Part shown: piece after piece, positions 18,714 to 29,501 of the stretch | Layout: each line of letters starts with the position of its first letter | Numbering within the stretch: the stretch's first letter is position 1 | NCBI GenBank assembly: GCA_013306675.1 | Contig: JABLUY010000062.1 | Coordinates: forward strand, 62,001-126,000 | Length of the DNA stretch: 64,000 bases | Direction: 5' to 3' | From: Thraustochytrium sp. TN22 | Taxonomy: Eukaryota > Sar > Bigyra > Thraustochytrida > Thraustochytriidae | Notes under the pieces: model-generated | The model's input: the letters and a program-made list of their open reading frames with translations, nothing else | The model's database searches: none | Told to the model about the DNA's origin: nothing | Program-made: the position numbers and the translations under genes

Positions 18714-20659
18714 AACCGGCCTGCGCACGCAGTACCCGGCCCAACGCCTGCTTGCCTGCTCCGACTTCGCTCGCTCAGCAGTCGCGAGTCCACTGCCAGC
18801 CTGGTCCAGAGCGTGCTCGACTTCCTTGCGGCGGCTGCACGTGCTTGCACAAACGGTGGCGCACGTGGTCGATGCTCGGACGCCTCGGACACCCAGGGCC
18901 TGACCTCGGAGTTGGCCCGGCCGGGCCAGCCACGAGGGCCGGAGGCCGCTTGGGACAGCCCGCCGCGTGCCGAGCCTTGCAAGGGACACCATCGCCGCCG
19001 CAGGCTGTGCGACGGCTTGTGCTGACGCAACCCGCACGCTGTGCAGTGGCGCGGCGCGCGGCAGGCGCGCGGCTGCCAACCGCGGGGGGACTTCTGCAAG
19101 GGACCGGCCGGTACCTACGACGGGCGTGACGGGGCACGACCACGTTCGCTTGCGTTGGACTTGAACTTGGCCTGGAGCTCTCGCAGAGGGGAAAAAACGC
19201 AGCGGCGCGGCCGCGAGCTGGTGCGTCACTCTGATCTCATCTGACTCAGAAGCAGCTGTTTCCCCGGCGCTACGGAAGGAACTCGACGTAACACTCGGGT
19301 GACTCGACGGTGAAGAAAACATGAGAACCGCATTGCAGGAGGTGGTGGGCGGTGGTCTGCGCGCGCGGAGCAAGCACTTGGCACAAGCTGGCAGCCTTTG
19401 GCTCTTGGCTGCTGCTCGCGGCCTCGGTCCGAAAGGCCACAACAGGCAGCTGGACGAGAGGAAGCGCAGGGGAAGCTTCGACGTAAGCTGCACTCATCAC
19501 GCTGATTTCAAACTCAGAGGAACGCGAATGCTGCGAATGCGGCCACTCGTCCGGATTTTTTGGCCGTTCGCACGCACGGTGAGCAAAACTCAATACTGGT
19601 TGCGCGGACTCGCGGCGGGAGTAGCCACAAGTCTCGAGATTCTGCTCAGAATCTGCTGGCAGCAGCCTGCGGCCGTGCGCGCACTTGGCAGCGGCGTGCT
19701 GCCAGTGGCCACCAGCCGCGCTCTGGCTCCTCCTTGCAGGAAGCTTGCTGCCAGGATCAACGCGCAGCGTTGTTCATCATCAACGTCGCGCCACGTCTTG
19801 TTAGATTGTCTCGAAGTCGTCCAGCCTTGCATCTGCCACTTCCGCAGGCGGACTTAGCTTTCATGGCGCCAGTGGACTTCTTGTCTCGCGCGAGGAGCTG
19901 GCAGGCCGGGTTGGCAGCGGGCTCGCGCGAGATGGGCGGGCGCGAGCTCGGCGCGCCAGCTCGCCTCTCTGGCTCGTCGCTCGGTGCAGTGGGCGGAGCC
20001 GCCGTGCCGAGCTGAGCCGAGCTACACCTCAGTCGCATCTGCCACGGCCGCACGACGCGTGTCTGGACGTCTCGAGCCTGTCTGCACCGGTCTGGTTTGG
20101 CCTTGGCTGCAAGTCACTCCAGGCTTTCGCTACCTTCGCCGCTAAGAGCGAGCGCCATCTTCCGAGCACGTGGCCGGCCGCAACGCTGCCACCGTGACGC
20201 AGGAAGTGATCGAGTCATTAGCGCCGCGCTCCCGGGGCAACTCCTTGTTTGGGGGAGCTTGCCGGCCGAGTAAGGCTGCTAGCTCTACTGAGTCTACTGC
20301 CTCCGCCCGCTGCTGCTTGGCCGCTGCCAGCTCGTGCCACGCTGCCAGCTCGCGCAGATGATTCTTTTGATGAGAAAATGTTGGAGTGGTAGTCAGGGCC
20401 CGGCCTGATCCGGCAAGTCTGCGATCCTGCTGGAGCGATGCGCGAGGCAGGCGCGCGCCGCGCGCCGTACGTTCACATCCTTCCCTCGCGGACCTGCCAG
20501 CTTGCCTCGCTGAGCTAGCTAGCTCGCGGCCCTCGGCCAGCTGCCGCTGCTCGACCTGGTTGCAGCTGGCCTGGCTGGCGCGTGCCGCTCGCCGCCCGCG
20601 CGTGCCTGACCTCAGAGCGGACGACCCGCCACCGAGCGTGCCGTGCGCTGCTCGCAGCG

Positions 20660-20713
20660 CGCGCCGCGCCGCGCCGCGCCGCGCAGCGCCGCGCCGCGCC
20701 GCGCGCCGCCGCG
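20660..20713. repeat. GCCGC-type short tandem repeat
   Basis: About 54 bases built from the five-base unit CGCCG/GCGCC. The same unit recurs on the other strand in the intergenic region at 62296-62350 and 63239-63275. Confidence 0.85.
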
Positions 20714-21555
20714 CGTGGCTGCACTGCGGCCCGCGCGTGCGGCCTCGCGCCTGGCGTCCCCAGAGGACTCGGCCGGGCCGGAGTCGCCGGACGGCGAGCC
20801 AGGGGCCGGCAGGCGCCTCCTGGCGTTCCAAGTGATGTGGCGGCGGCGGCGGAAGTACCAGGGCGGCCAGCGCCAGCGGCCTCGCCGCCTCGTGTGGCAC
20901 GCAGGGCAGGGCCGGCCCGGCCAGGCCGCCGCCGGGCCCCGTGCGATCGGCGCTGGCAGCAAGCGGACTGCCAGGCAGCGTCGCCATCGAGGCGGTCAGG
21001 AACAGGATTACGGCCGCGCGCCGGCCCAGCGCAGGCCCCTGCAGCCAGCTGCCACTGCTGGTCGCGCCACCGTGGCCACTGAAGTCTGTTTGGAGGCCGA
21101 GCCTCTGAGGACGGCCGGCCGGCCGGGGCGCCAGCGGCGGGTCAGCGGCTGGCCGGCGCTGGACGGACGCGGCAGCGGACGCGGCAGCGGCGGCGGCGCG
21201 ATCAAACCCGAAACCCCAAGGGCGCAGCATACGCGGACTTCGGCGCGCACGCGGCACGGCACAGCTCGGCTCGACTCGGCTCGTCTCTCGACGTGAGTGG
21301 CGCGGCGGCGCGTGCTGTGCGCAGCTGAGCGGCGCGGTGCGCGTGCAGTACCTCTGACTCTGAGAGCACCGGCACGGCGCGCGGCGCTCCTCTCGCTCCT
21401 CCTCATCTCATCCGCGAGAGCGGAGCCGCCAACTCGCGGGGCCGGAGCTGAGGTGGCGCGCCCTTGCCTGGTGGTTAGCCAGCCAGCCGCGCAGCACAGG
21501 GCAAGCAAAACCTCATCCAATTAGTCGCGACTCGGTGCGACACGCACACGAAAGC

Positions 21556-22068
21556 ATGGCGGAGCGCAAGATGTCACTGCGGCGGTCGCTGGGCAGGATG
21601 GTGGAGTCCGCGCGCACGTCGCTGAGCTCGCGCGGGTCCAAGTCCTCGGGCATGTCCTCGGAGCCCTCGCGGGCGGAGATGGACGATGTGTATGAGCGCG
21701 ATGAGGAGAACCCGGAGGCGTATGAGATGAGCGAGTTGGGCCCCGAGTTCAAGGACGACGTGGATGACCTGGACATGGCCGAGATCCCGCCGCCGCCACC
21801 ACTCGAGGAGGACGGGCAGCCGCCGCGCCGCAAAACGTCGCCGGCCAGCTCTAAGATCCTCGCCTCCGTGGAGTTTGGCCGAGGCACGGTGGACATGCCT
21901 CGGCCCTCGCAGGTGCTGCGCAACCTAAAGTCCGATCCGGAGGCGCTCCGCGTCGAGCACGAGATTAACATGCTGCAGGCCGCGACCATGCGCCGCGACA
22001 AGCAGCGCGCCAAGCAGCGCGCCAAGCAGAAGCAGCAGAAGCAGCAACGGACCATCGGCCGTCGCTGA
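21556..22068 (+). CDS. small charged hypothetical protein
   Basis: 170 residues from MAERKMSLRRSLGRM. The N-terminal third is Ser/Arg-rich. The middle is acidic, with a poly-Pro run and clustered Asp/Glu. The end is a Lys/Arg/Gln-rich helix (RRDKQRAKQRAKQKQQKQQ). No domain was recognised. The composition suggests a disordered protein with a basic nucleic-acid- or protein-binding tail. It is kept as a gene because codon use and the mixed charge pattern look like coding sequence, unlike the neighbouring empty region. It converges on the Hsp70-C2 gene, with 169 bases between stops. Confidence 0.6.
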   Translation: MAERKMSLRRSLGRMVESARTSLSSRGSKSSGMSSEPSRAEMDDVYERDEENPEAYEMSELGPEFKDDVDDLDMAEIPPPPPLEEDGQPPRRKTSPASSKILASVEFGRGTVDMPRPSQVLRNLKSDPEALRVEHEINMLQAATMRRDKQRAKQRAKQKQQKQQRTIGRR

Positions 22069-22237
22069 AAGGCTCTGCCGCGGCCTCGTGTTTCTGTTTC
22101 TATCGATTTATGCGTTCACCCGCTCGTTCCGTCCACCCGCGTGGAAGACCAACAAATGGCGTGGTTGGGAGGTTCTTTTCCCACCTCAATGTCTTCAACG
22201 CTTCGCTCGTGAAAAGTTTGATGTTCCATGTTTTTTC

Positions 22238-22284
22238 TCAATGTTCAGTCACTGTGTTGGTGCCGTTGCTGCTGTCGTGATTGC

Positions 22285-22322
<38 letters not shown>

Positions 22323-25300
22323 AGACGAGGGCGCCGATCAAGGTGAGCCCCCACGGGCGGCGGCACGTTGCCACTCATGATGCGCCAGCGTACGCGAAGC
22401 TCGTCCTTACTCATGGAGAAGCTGCCAGTGCGACCGATCCCGGTCCCAATCAATGCATCGCCCTCCTCGTCGTCCTCGTCTTCGGAATCGTCGTCGTCAT
22501 CGTCGTCATCGTCATCGTCGTCGTCGTTGTCGCCATCATCCGCGACCAGATCTACTTCTTCGCCAGGCGGTGGCACGTGAAGGAGGTCGGTTGCTGAGGA
22601 AGCAAGCGGCGGAGCACTCTCATTGCTGTCCCCACTTGTACGTGCGAAGACGTTCACGCGCGGTGACGAGAGCGAGCCGACGCGCGGCCGTACCCAGGCC
22701 ACCGCCGAGTTGGCCACCGAGGCTGCAGCCGCACTCGGTGATGGAATGGGGATGGACCGCGACGAGGACTGCGTGACGAGCCCGGTCGCCCGCTGCTGCT
22801 GGTCGTGCTGGTGCTGGTGCTGAAGGGGCGCTGGTGCCGAGGACGACCCAAGCGCGGGCGCTGGCCCGGCCTCGTCGCTGCTGAGCCACGAGCTGCCGCT
22901 GGAACTCGTGCTGGCGCGCGCATTGGCGGCGGCGGCGGAGGAGGAGCCGCCGCCGCCGCTGACGGCCCCGCGTGGCGTGGTCCGCAGGCGCTTCTTCTTC
23001 TCCTGCGCCCGCACGTGCCGCTGGAAGCTAAGCAAGCTCTCCGTGAGGCGGAATTCGTGCTGTAGAAAGCGCAGCGCCAGCCGACCCTGCACAAATCGCT
23101 GCTTGCGCCGCGGCATGTCGTCGCGGAAGTCAAGTTCGTACCAACGCTCCTCGCGCAGCGGCATCTCCAGCACCTCGCGGCCCGACAGGCTCACGCGGCC
23201 CAAAAAGTCGTCCGTTGAGAAGAGGTCATGATCGTAAATGTCCAGCACAAGGCGGTCGTCCTCGCGCAGCCCGTGTGGTAGACTCAGATAGATTTTCTGG
23301 TTCCACACCGGGTCTAGCGTGCGCCGCTCGATGTGCGTGTGGCCCAGGCGTTCCCCGTTGAGCGAGATCACGCAGTAAGGGTCCGACCGCCCAAAGCGGT
23401 CGGCGCGCGCGAGCCCTGTCGCTCGCACCACGTGCACGATCGCAGTGTGCACCATGTGCACGGCCGCCTCCTCCTGCGCATCCGCGTGCCAGGCGCCGAG
23501 ACTGCGCGTCTGTGACACTGGTGTGCGCTGACGCTCCCTGCGGAAGGCCTGTCGCACGAGTCCGTCGCGGTAGCTGCGGTCCGTCGAAACCACCTCCTTG
23601 CCGTCCGGACCCTGCACGCGCAGACAGATACGCGGTTCTTCCTCGTACTTGGTCACCGCCACGCTCTGCGTGCCGGAGGACGCCACCGTGATCTGGGTCA
23701 CCACGGCGAACTGCCGGTGCCGCTTGCCGGGGCGTGCCATGGCGTCCTCCAGCAGGCGCACTGTGGAGCCGGCCTGCAGGCCCTCTAGCTTACTACTTGT
23801 ACAGATTGGCATGGGCTCGTTGCGCCGTACCAGCACCGATCGGTGCGATCCTGGCGTTGCTGCCGCGGAACCCGCGCCCAACGTTGAGTCCTGCGTCGTG
23901 AACGAGCTCCCGCCCTGTGACACGGACCTGACCGTCGCTTCAGGCACTGGCACGGTGGTGGAGAGGGGGGGCATGGCCGCCGACCCGGACACTGACCTCT
24001 CAGTCATGGGCGGCGCACTGGCGCTGGAACCAGCATCGCTCTGGGCGGAGGTGTCCGCGTCGGAGTCCGTCGCCGGCGCTGCCGCAGGCGCCGACAATGA
24101 GTCGGGGTCGATCCCGGATGGTGCCCTGGCCAAAAGCCCGTGTGGGACACCAGCGCCAGCGCCAGCGCTAGCGCCAGAGCCAGCGCCAGCGCCAGAGCCA
24201 GAGCCAGAGCCAGAGCCAGTGCCAGTGCCAGTGCCAGTGCCAGCGCCAGCGCCAGCGCCCGCTGTCGCCGCCATGCTAGGCGCTCCTGGCGCTACCGGTG
24301 CTGCTTTTGGGATTAGCGGGTCCTGGAGGAGCGGCGGCGGCGAGGGCGGTGGGTCCATGAGCGGCGCAAAGGCGCTGCTCGCACCGGCGTCAGCGCTCAC
24401 TGCCAGGTCCGAGAGCCCCAGCAGCTCGACCGGGTCCGCCACTGAAGGTTCCGGCTGCGGGCTTGGCGGAACCACCTCGAGGTAGAGCGTGTTGGCATTG
24501 ATGTCTTTAGGCACCACCGCGGCGCCGCGATCGCCACGCAACACGCCGGCCTGCACAGCCGCGCCGAGCGCGGCAATGTGCAGGTTTGGCGTCCACTTGG
24601 GATAAAAGACCTGGCCGACCGTGTGGTGCACGGCGCTGAGGATGGCCTTGTATACGCCGGGTAGCTGAACGCCGCCGCCAAGGACAATCATCTTGTCCAG
24701 CATCACGTCCTTGGTCCCGAGCACCTCTTGGACGAGCGAGCCAAGGGTCGCGTAGTGGCGCTGATTGACACGCTTGAACCACTCCAGCTGCTGACCGAGC
24801 GCGCGCACCGCCGGCTCGTGCGAGTGCGGGTCGACCGTAGCCGCGCGGTTGAGCAGCTCGAAGCACAGGCGGCGGCTCTCCTCGCAAATGTCCGAGTCGC
24901 TTGCGTCCACCTCGTGGCCCGCATTGCGGTGGCGGTCGATCAGGGCATCGCGCACGGCCTCGATGAAGACGCCGTTGGTGACGAGCTTCGAGTACCGCGT
25001 CGACAGGCAGGCGAAGGTGTCCGGGCCGCTGGGCGAGGAGGTGATCTGCACGAGGCCGACTCGCGTCCCGCCCGCGCCCACGTCCACCACGAGCACCTTG
25101 CGCGGGCGCACGACGCCGTGCACGGCACTCGCCCGCGCCGGCGCCGAGTGCGCCTGCATGGACGGTGATGAGGACAGCGTGGTGGCGGAGGCGGCGCGGC
25201 CTGTGGAGCCCGAGCGATGCTGCGTGGTCCCCTCCACGCTGACCGCCGAGGCGGATGACGCGCTGTCCAGGCTAATCGTGCCAGCGGCCTCCGCCTCAAA

Positions 25301-25882
25301 AGACCGCTCGCGCGCTGCGGCCGCCACCCCGGCGGTCACGGACGCGCTGCTGGCCGCATGCTGCGATCCGGGCGCTGCGGCGGCCACGCGCTGTTGGTAC
25401 GACCACTCACCCAGGCAGACGGCGAGCGGCACGGTGATAAAGTGCGTAATGGCGAAGTTGTTCGAGCACTTGGTGGCTGCGTCTTCCAGCGCCAGCCGCA
25501 GGCGCGTCTCATCGCTCGAGGTGGTCACAACGACGCGGTAGAACTCGAGGGTCTCCGCGTCGCGCCCGTAGTGCGCCGCCACGGCCGCAATGATCTGCGC
25601 GAAGATGGCCCTGCAGCGGCTCACAAAACTCTCGCGCAGGCGCTCCCAGGCCTCCTCGCCCAGCGCCTCTGCGTCCGCGTGCAGAAAGGCCAAGCCCGGG
25701 CCGACCGCAGCGGACCCGGCGCTGCCCGCGCTGTCCTTGCCCCCGGGCCCTAGCGCCAGGGTCTCCGGCCGCTTGCGCGTCATCGACCACACGCCCGCGC
25801 GCACGAAGTCCGTGCCGAGGTCCACGCCGAGCGCCACGCGCTTGCGCCGCAGGCTGCCGAACGCGCGCAGGCGCGCCTCCAT
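22238..25882 (-). CDS. Hsp70-like ATPase fused to a C2 domain
   Basis: 1,214 residues. The Hsp70 nucleotide-binding domain spans about 14-475: phosphate-1 motif VALGVDLGTDFVRAGVW, connect region ITHFITVPLAVCLGEW, phosphate-2 motif VLVVDVGAGGTRVGLVQ (from about 263), adenosine motif MIVLGGGVQLPGVYKAIL (from about 398) and LGAAVQAGVLRGDR. A Ser/Ala-rich insert of roughly 100 residues sits at about 162-260. After a Pro/Ser and AG/TG/SG dipeptide linker, residues about 680-770 resemble the Hsp70 substrate-binding beta domain (LVRRNEPMPICTSSKL, QFAVVTQITV). A C2 domain follows at about 810-920 with candidate calcium ligands (RADRFGRSDPYC, DIYDHDLFSTDDFLG). The tail holds a coiled stretch, an Asp/Glu run and poly-Gln. 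It is plausibly a chaperone-like ATPase targeted to membranes by calcium. I know no standard family with this order. Confidence 0.8.
22286..22321 (-). repeat. (CTG)12, poly-Gln in the Hsp70-C2 tail
   Basis: Twelve perfect CTG units on the + strand, read as CAG on the coding strand, giving poly-Gln about 18 residues before the stop. Confidence 0.95.
24150..24258 (-). repeat. six-base coding minisatellite (Gly-Ala/Thr/Ser dipeptides)
   Basis: About 18 copies of CCAGNG-CCAGNG type units on the + strand. They encode AG, TG and SG dipeptides in the linker between the ATPase and the later domains. Confidence 0.9.
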
Positions 25883-26579
25883 GGCGTCGAGGGCGACCCT
25901 GCTGCCGTCGCCGCCGCCGCCGCCGCCGCGCCCGCCGCTGCCGCCCGGCCCGCGACGCCGCGCCGCGGTGGGCGCCGCGGCACAGGTGCCGCCACCGCCG
26001 CCGCCGCCGCCGCCGCGCCCGCCGCGCCCGCCGCCCGCTGCGCGCGCGCCGCCGCGCGCGAGCCGCTTTGCCGCGTGCGGGCAACGTCGCCGCGGACTCG
26101 GAACACAGCGGTCTCGGAGACGGCGCGAGCGAGCAGCCCGAGCAGCCCGAGCAGAAGGCGAGGGAGGGAGGAGGCAGAGCGAGCTCGCTAGCTAGCTCGC
26201 TCGCTAGGGCATGCGAGCTCGAGTCGGCCGAAGCCCGGGACGCCACGTCGTCGCAGGCCCCGTCGCAGGCTCTCGCTCCGCCGGAGAGGCGGAGATCTCA
26301 GGCTTCAAGCGGCGGCTCAGCCGCGGCTCAGCTGGGTCCTGTGCACACACCACAGATGTGGTGTTGTGCGCAGCACAGCGCAGCACATGGGGGAAGCTTG
26401 AATTCACTTGCCATGGTTGAACGGTGGCGTGGGCAGGCGTGGGCGGGCTTGTATGTGCTTAATGGCTTTTCGAGGTGGATGCGCGCGCAGCTGGGCCGCG
26501 GTGAAGATCGAGTCAAGAATGCAAGAATCGGTGGGTGGACATTGGTGCGCCAGAGCGGCCTCAGGCTCTCTCCCTTAAT
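25883..26579. other. 5' flank of the Hsp70-C2 gene
   Basis: Lies between two minus-strand genes, so it holds the Hsp70-C2 promoter and the 3' flank of the upstream gene. GCC-rich up to about 26060. A GCTAGCTAGCTCGCTCGC element is at about 26187-26206, and an AT-richer part follows from 26300. No gene seen. Confidence 0.5.
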
Positions 26580-28559
26580 TTATAGGTCAGCCTCGGAGAA
26601 GAGGGTGCCATAGAGCTCGATAAAGCTGAGGACGAGGAACATGGTGCCCGTGGAGGTGGGCCCGGTCTGCATGATGCGGAAGAAGCGAAAAGGGCCGGCC
26701 TGGTTGACGGGACGCTCCGGGATGCGCCAGGTGGCGAGGTGAAGGCCGGCGTCGAGCGAGGTGTCGTTCTCGTGCATCTTGAGCGTGGTCCAATTCTTGT
26801 TGTCCTTGCTGCCCTGGAGGATCCAGTTGCGCGGGATATGGTCCTGGCCGTTGACATAGTAGCCCAGCGAGTAATGCGAGGGCGCCATCGGGTGCGGCAG
26901 CTCGACCGAGACCCAGCTGGACAGGTCCGAGTCGGTCTCGAAGAAGGCACCGTCGTGGTGCTTGAAGGCGGAAAGACTAGCCAAGTCGCCCTCGATGCGC
27001 GAGCTGGCGCGCAGCACCACGAGGTGCTCGTCGTCCGGCGAGAAGAGCACCGGGTTGGAAAACACCTGCGTGTTGGCGCGCGTGCCAAGGTAATGCAGCA
27101 CGCCGCGATTCTCATCGTCATCCTCGAACGGGATCACGGCCTTGATCTTGTAGGTCTGCGCCAGCGGGCCGCCCGAGCCATCCAGCGCGGCGCCGTTGCT
27201 GTCCATGTCACCACTGAAGCGCCGCGGGCTGCCGCTGCCGCCGCCCCGCGCGGTCGGGCGCCCGTACTGCTGGCCCTGCTGCTGGCCCGGCTGCTGGCCC
27301 TGCTGCTGGCCCTGCTGCTGCTGCTGCGAGTAGCCGCCGCGCGCGCCGTGCGCCGGCGAGGCGTCCACGCCCTTGATGCCGAAGCGGCTGGCGCTCATAT
27401 CCTCGTAGCCCCCCCGCGGGCTGCCCCCTCGCGGGCTACCACTGCCAGCGGCACCGCGCAGGAGCCGCCGGCGCCGCGCCTCCTCGTCTACTGCCGCGGG
27501 GGTGCCGACCAGGACAACGGGAGGCGCCTGCTGCTCAAAGTGCACCATCTCGATGGCCTCGATGGCGCGCTGGATGTCCTTGTCCTGACAAAAGTAGAAC
27601 TTGACCCCACGGTCCTCGCCGCCACCGGGCGCAACCACAGCCAGCTCGTCCCCGCTGCCGCCGCCAAAAGCCGCTGCGGATCCGCCGCCACCACCAGCCT
27701 GCGTACGCGCGACGTCCTGCTGCGCCAGCTCGTCCTCGCGCTCGATGGCCTGCGCCGAGGACTCGAGCGCCTCCAGAAGTGCGTTGAGCGGCTCGTTGAG
27801 CGAGCCTAGCGTTGCGTTGCCCGTGCCCTCGTTCAAGCCCTGCACCGCGGAGCACGCCTTGGACAGGCGCTGGCCCTCGTGCACGAGCTCCTCCAAGCGC
27901 CGGTTCTGGTCGTCGTCCTGCACCTCGTAGACGCCCTTGCAGTCGCGCAGCAGCTCCGCCTCCTTGGCGCGCAGCACCTCATGCAGATTGTGAAAGTACG
28001 CCGTAATCTCGTCCTGCGCGCGCTTGCGCTCGGCCGTGCTCCACTCGCGCCCGCGCTCCAGCCGCGCGATCGCGCCGCGCAGCCGCTGGCCCTGCTCGTT
28101 CGCCTGCGTCAGCCCGGCGTTCAGCGCCTTGCCCGTCTTGCTCAGCGTCTCCGCCACCATGCGCAGCTCCTGCTCTGCGGCGCGCTCCTTGCGCGCGCGG
28201 TTGCTGCCGCCAGCGCCGGCCTTGCCGCCGTTGCCGCCGCCCACCATGGCGAAGCCGTTCGCTTCCTGCCGGTTGTTGCTGCCGCCGCCGTACTCGTACG
28301 CCTCGTACGCCTGCCGCGGCGACCCGGACCTGCTGCTGCCCCCGCCCGTGTACTCGTACCCGCGCGCCGACCCGGCGTCCGCAAACGCGCTGCCGCCGCC
28401 CACGTCTTCCGCCGGGGGCGGCTCGTCCGGCGGCGGCGGCGGCACCATGAACCCGTTGCTCGCCACCGAGTCCTTGTCCATCGCGTCCGCGACGCCGCTC
28501 TGCCGCCGCGCGCCGCCGCGCAGCGCAGCTGACAGCTCCGCGCTTGCTTGCACTGCCAC
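26580..28559 (-). CDS. coiled-coil protein with discoidin/F5-8C-like C-terminal domain
   Basis: 659 residues. The first 105 residues are Gly/Ser/Pro-rich and disordered. Residues about 105-260 form a long coiled coil of the kind seen after B-boxes in TRIM proteins (AYFHNLHEVLRAKEAELLRD), though no RING or B-box precedes it. A Gly/Gln-rich linker (GQQQGQQ repeats near 405-430) leads to a C-terminal domain from about 470: GVLHYLGTRANTQVFSNP, WVSVELPHPMAPSHYSLGYY, PRNWILQGSKDNKNWTTLKM and MFLVLSFIELYGTL. This matches the galactose-binding-like fold seen in HECTD1- and BTB-type proteins, where it binds protein partners. I infer an adaptor or scaffold role. No enzymatic domain is visible. Confidence 0.75.
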   Translation of the reverse strand: MAVQASAELSAALRGGARRQSGVADAMDKDSVASNGFMVPPPPPDEPPPAEDVGGGSAFADAGSARGYEYTGGGSSRSGSPRQAYEAYEYGGGSNNRQEANGFAMVGGGNGGKAGAGGSNRARKERAAEQELRMVAETLSKTGKALNAGLTQANEQGQRLRGAIARLERGREWSTAERKRAQDEITAYFHNLHEVLRAKEAELLRDCKGVYEVQDDDQNRRLEELVHEGQRLSKACSAVQGLNEGTGNATLGSLNEPLNALLEALESSAQAIEREDELAQQDVARTQAGGGGGSAAAFGGGSGDELAVVAPGGGEDRGVKFYFCQDKDIQRAIEAIEMVHFEQQAPPVVLVGTPAAVDEEARRRRLLRGAAGSGSPRGGSPRGGYEDMSASRFGIKGVDASPAHGARGGYSQQQQQGQQQGQQPGQQQGQQYGRPTARGGGSGSPRRFSGDMDSNGAALDGSGGPLAQTYKIKAVIPFEDDDENRGVLHYLGTRANTQVFSNPVLFSPDDEHLVVLRASSRIEGDLASLSAFKHHDGAFFETDSDLSSWVSVELPHPMAPSHYSLGYYVNGQDHIPRNWILQGSKDNKNWTTLKMHENDTSLDAGLHLATWRIPERPVNQAGPFRFFRIMQTGPTSTGTMFLVLSFIELYGTLFSEADL

Positions 28560-29501
28560 GCGATGATGAGATCATGATGATCTTGGCGCCGCCAGCTCAT
28601 GAGACGGAGCGCCACGTGCACAGCCTGGGCGGCGCCGAGCGAAACGCGCTGGGGGAACGCGCAGGAACGCGCCCGGCCACTGCCGCTACGTGGCAATGTG
28701 GCGGCGCTCTCCAGGTCCGGGTCCGAGTCCAGGTCCGCTGTCTCCGCCGCTGCCAGCTCGTCACGGTGAGCGACAGCCTTCTTCTCGAGGAACCTGAACG
28801 AGAGTTTCATCTTTTTGGTGTGAATGCGCCGGACCTCCGAGTCGCTCACGGTCATCAGCACCACAAGAGCGAGCACCTTGTCGCGCGGGTGACGACGCTG
28901 CCACGTGCATTCGGGATGAACTTGCGCGTTCGCTGGTTGATTGCATGGTTGCTCGCGCTGCACGTGCGCTCTTCAGCAAGCAAGCACACAAACAACTTGC
29001 AGGGGTTAGCCTAGCTAGGTAGCGCGAGCAAAGACACAGAGACCCTGCTGGAGAGCTCAAGCCGTCGTGGCCGCCGCCGCCGCCTTCCATCGTCGCCGTC
29101 GCCCGCCAGCCACGCGCCCGCCAGCCTCCCGCTGCGCGCGCGCGCTGGGATCAGCTCGGACCGCAACTCAGCTCGGCTCAGCTCAGGCTCTCGGACCGAG
29201 CGACGGTGGTTAGGAACGCGCGTTGCGGTCGGTCATCAAGCCTGAGGAGAACCAGAGAGAGCGCCAGTGGTGGTTGGAGGAATTTGAAATTCAAAATTCA
29301 AATTCAAACGCGGCGCCAGCGCTCACCCGCGCGCTCGCCCGAAGCAGAACCGCAACTCGCCAGCAAAACCGCAACCCAAGCCCAAACCTACGCAACGTGA
29401 ACGCACGCTCGGCTCGCACCGCGCCCCCGACGGCGACGCGTCCTCGTCCTCGCGCAGGCCAGCCGACAGCGGGAGCAAGCACAAGCGGAACGCAACGCAC
29501 C
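28560..29501. other. divergent intergenic region
   Basis: Between a minus-strand and a plus-strand gene. It has an AT-rich island of alternating GAATTTGAAATTC/AAATTCAAA motifs at about 29280-29310, roughly 200 bases before the next ATG, and a CCTAGCTAGGTAGC element at about 29009-29022. A minus-strand open stretch near 28730-28860 has a protein-like charge pattern and could be an unrecognised exon, but has no clear splice sites. Confidence 0.5.

Larger units (their letters stand above)
17772..21555. other. gene-poor, repeat-rich stretch
   Basis: About 3.8 kb without a recognisable gene. It contains an imperfect hairpin (17871-17927), a 252-base tandem duplication (18139-18651), a 40-base tandem pair (18632-18713), a GCCGC run (20660-20713) and a GAGCTAGCTAGCTCGC motif near 20512. 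Open frames of 240-370 codons exist on the minus strand (for example 17625-18356, 18405-19493 and 20142-21257). Their translations are Ala/Arg/Pro/Ser-rich, match nothing I know and look like products of high GC. A lineage-specific gene or a non-coding RNA cannot be excluded. Confidence 0.55.

Noticed and set aside
18405-19493. 362-codon minus-strand frame spanning the tandem duplication
   Set aside because: No known motif. It runs through both tandem repeats and is more likely chance openness in GC-rich DNA. Noted as a weak possibility only.
20142-21257. 371-codon minus-strand frame in the gene-poor region
   Set aside because: Ala/Arg/Gly/Pro low-complexity translation, in part made of the GCCGC repeat. 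No domain and no coding-like charge pattern.
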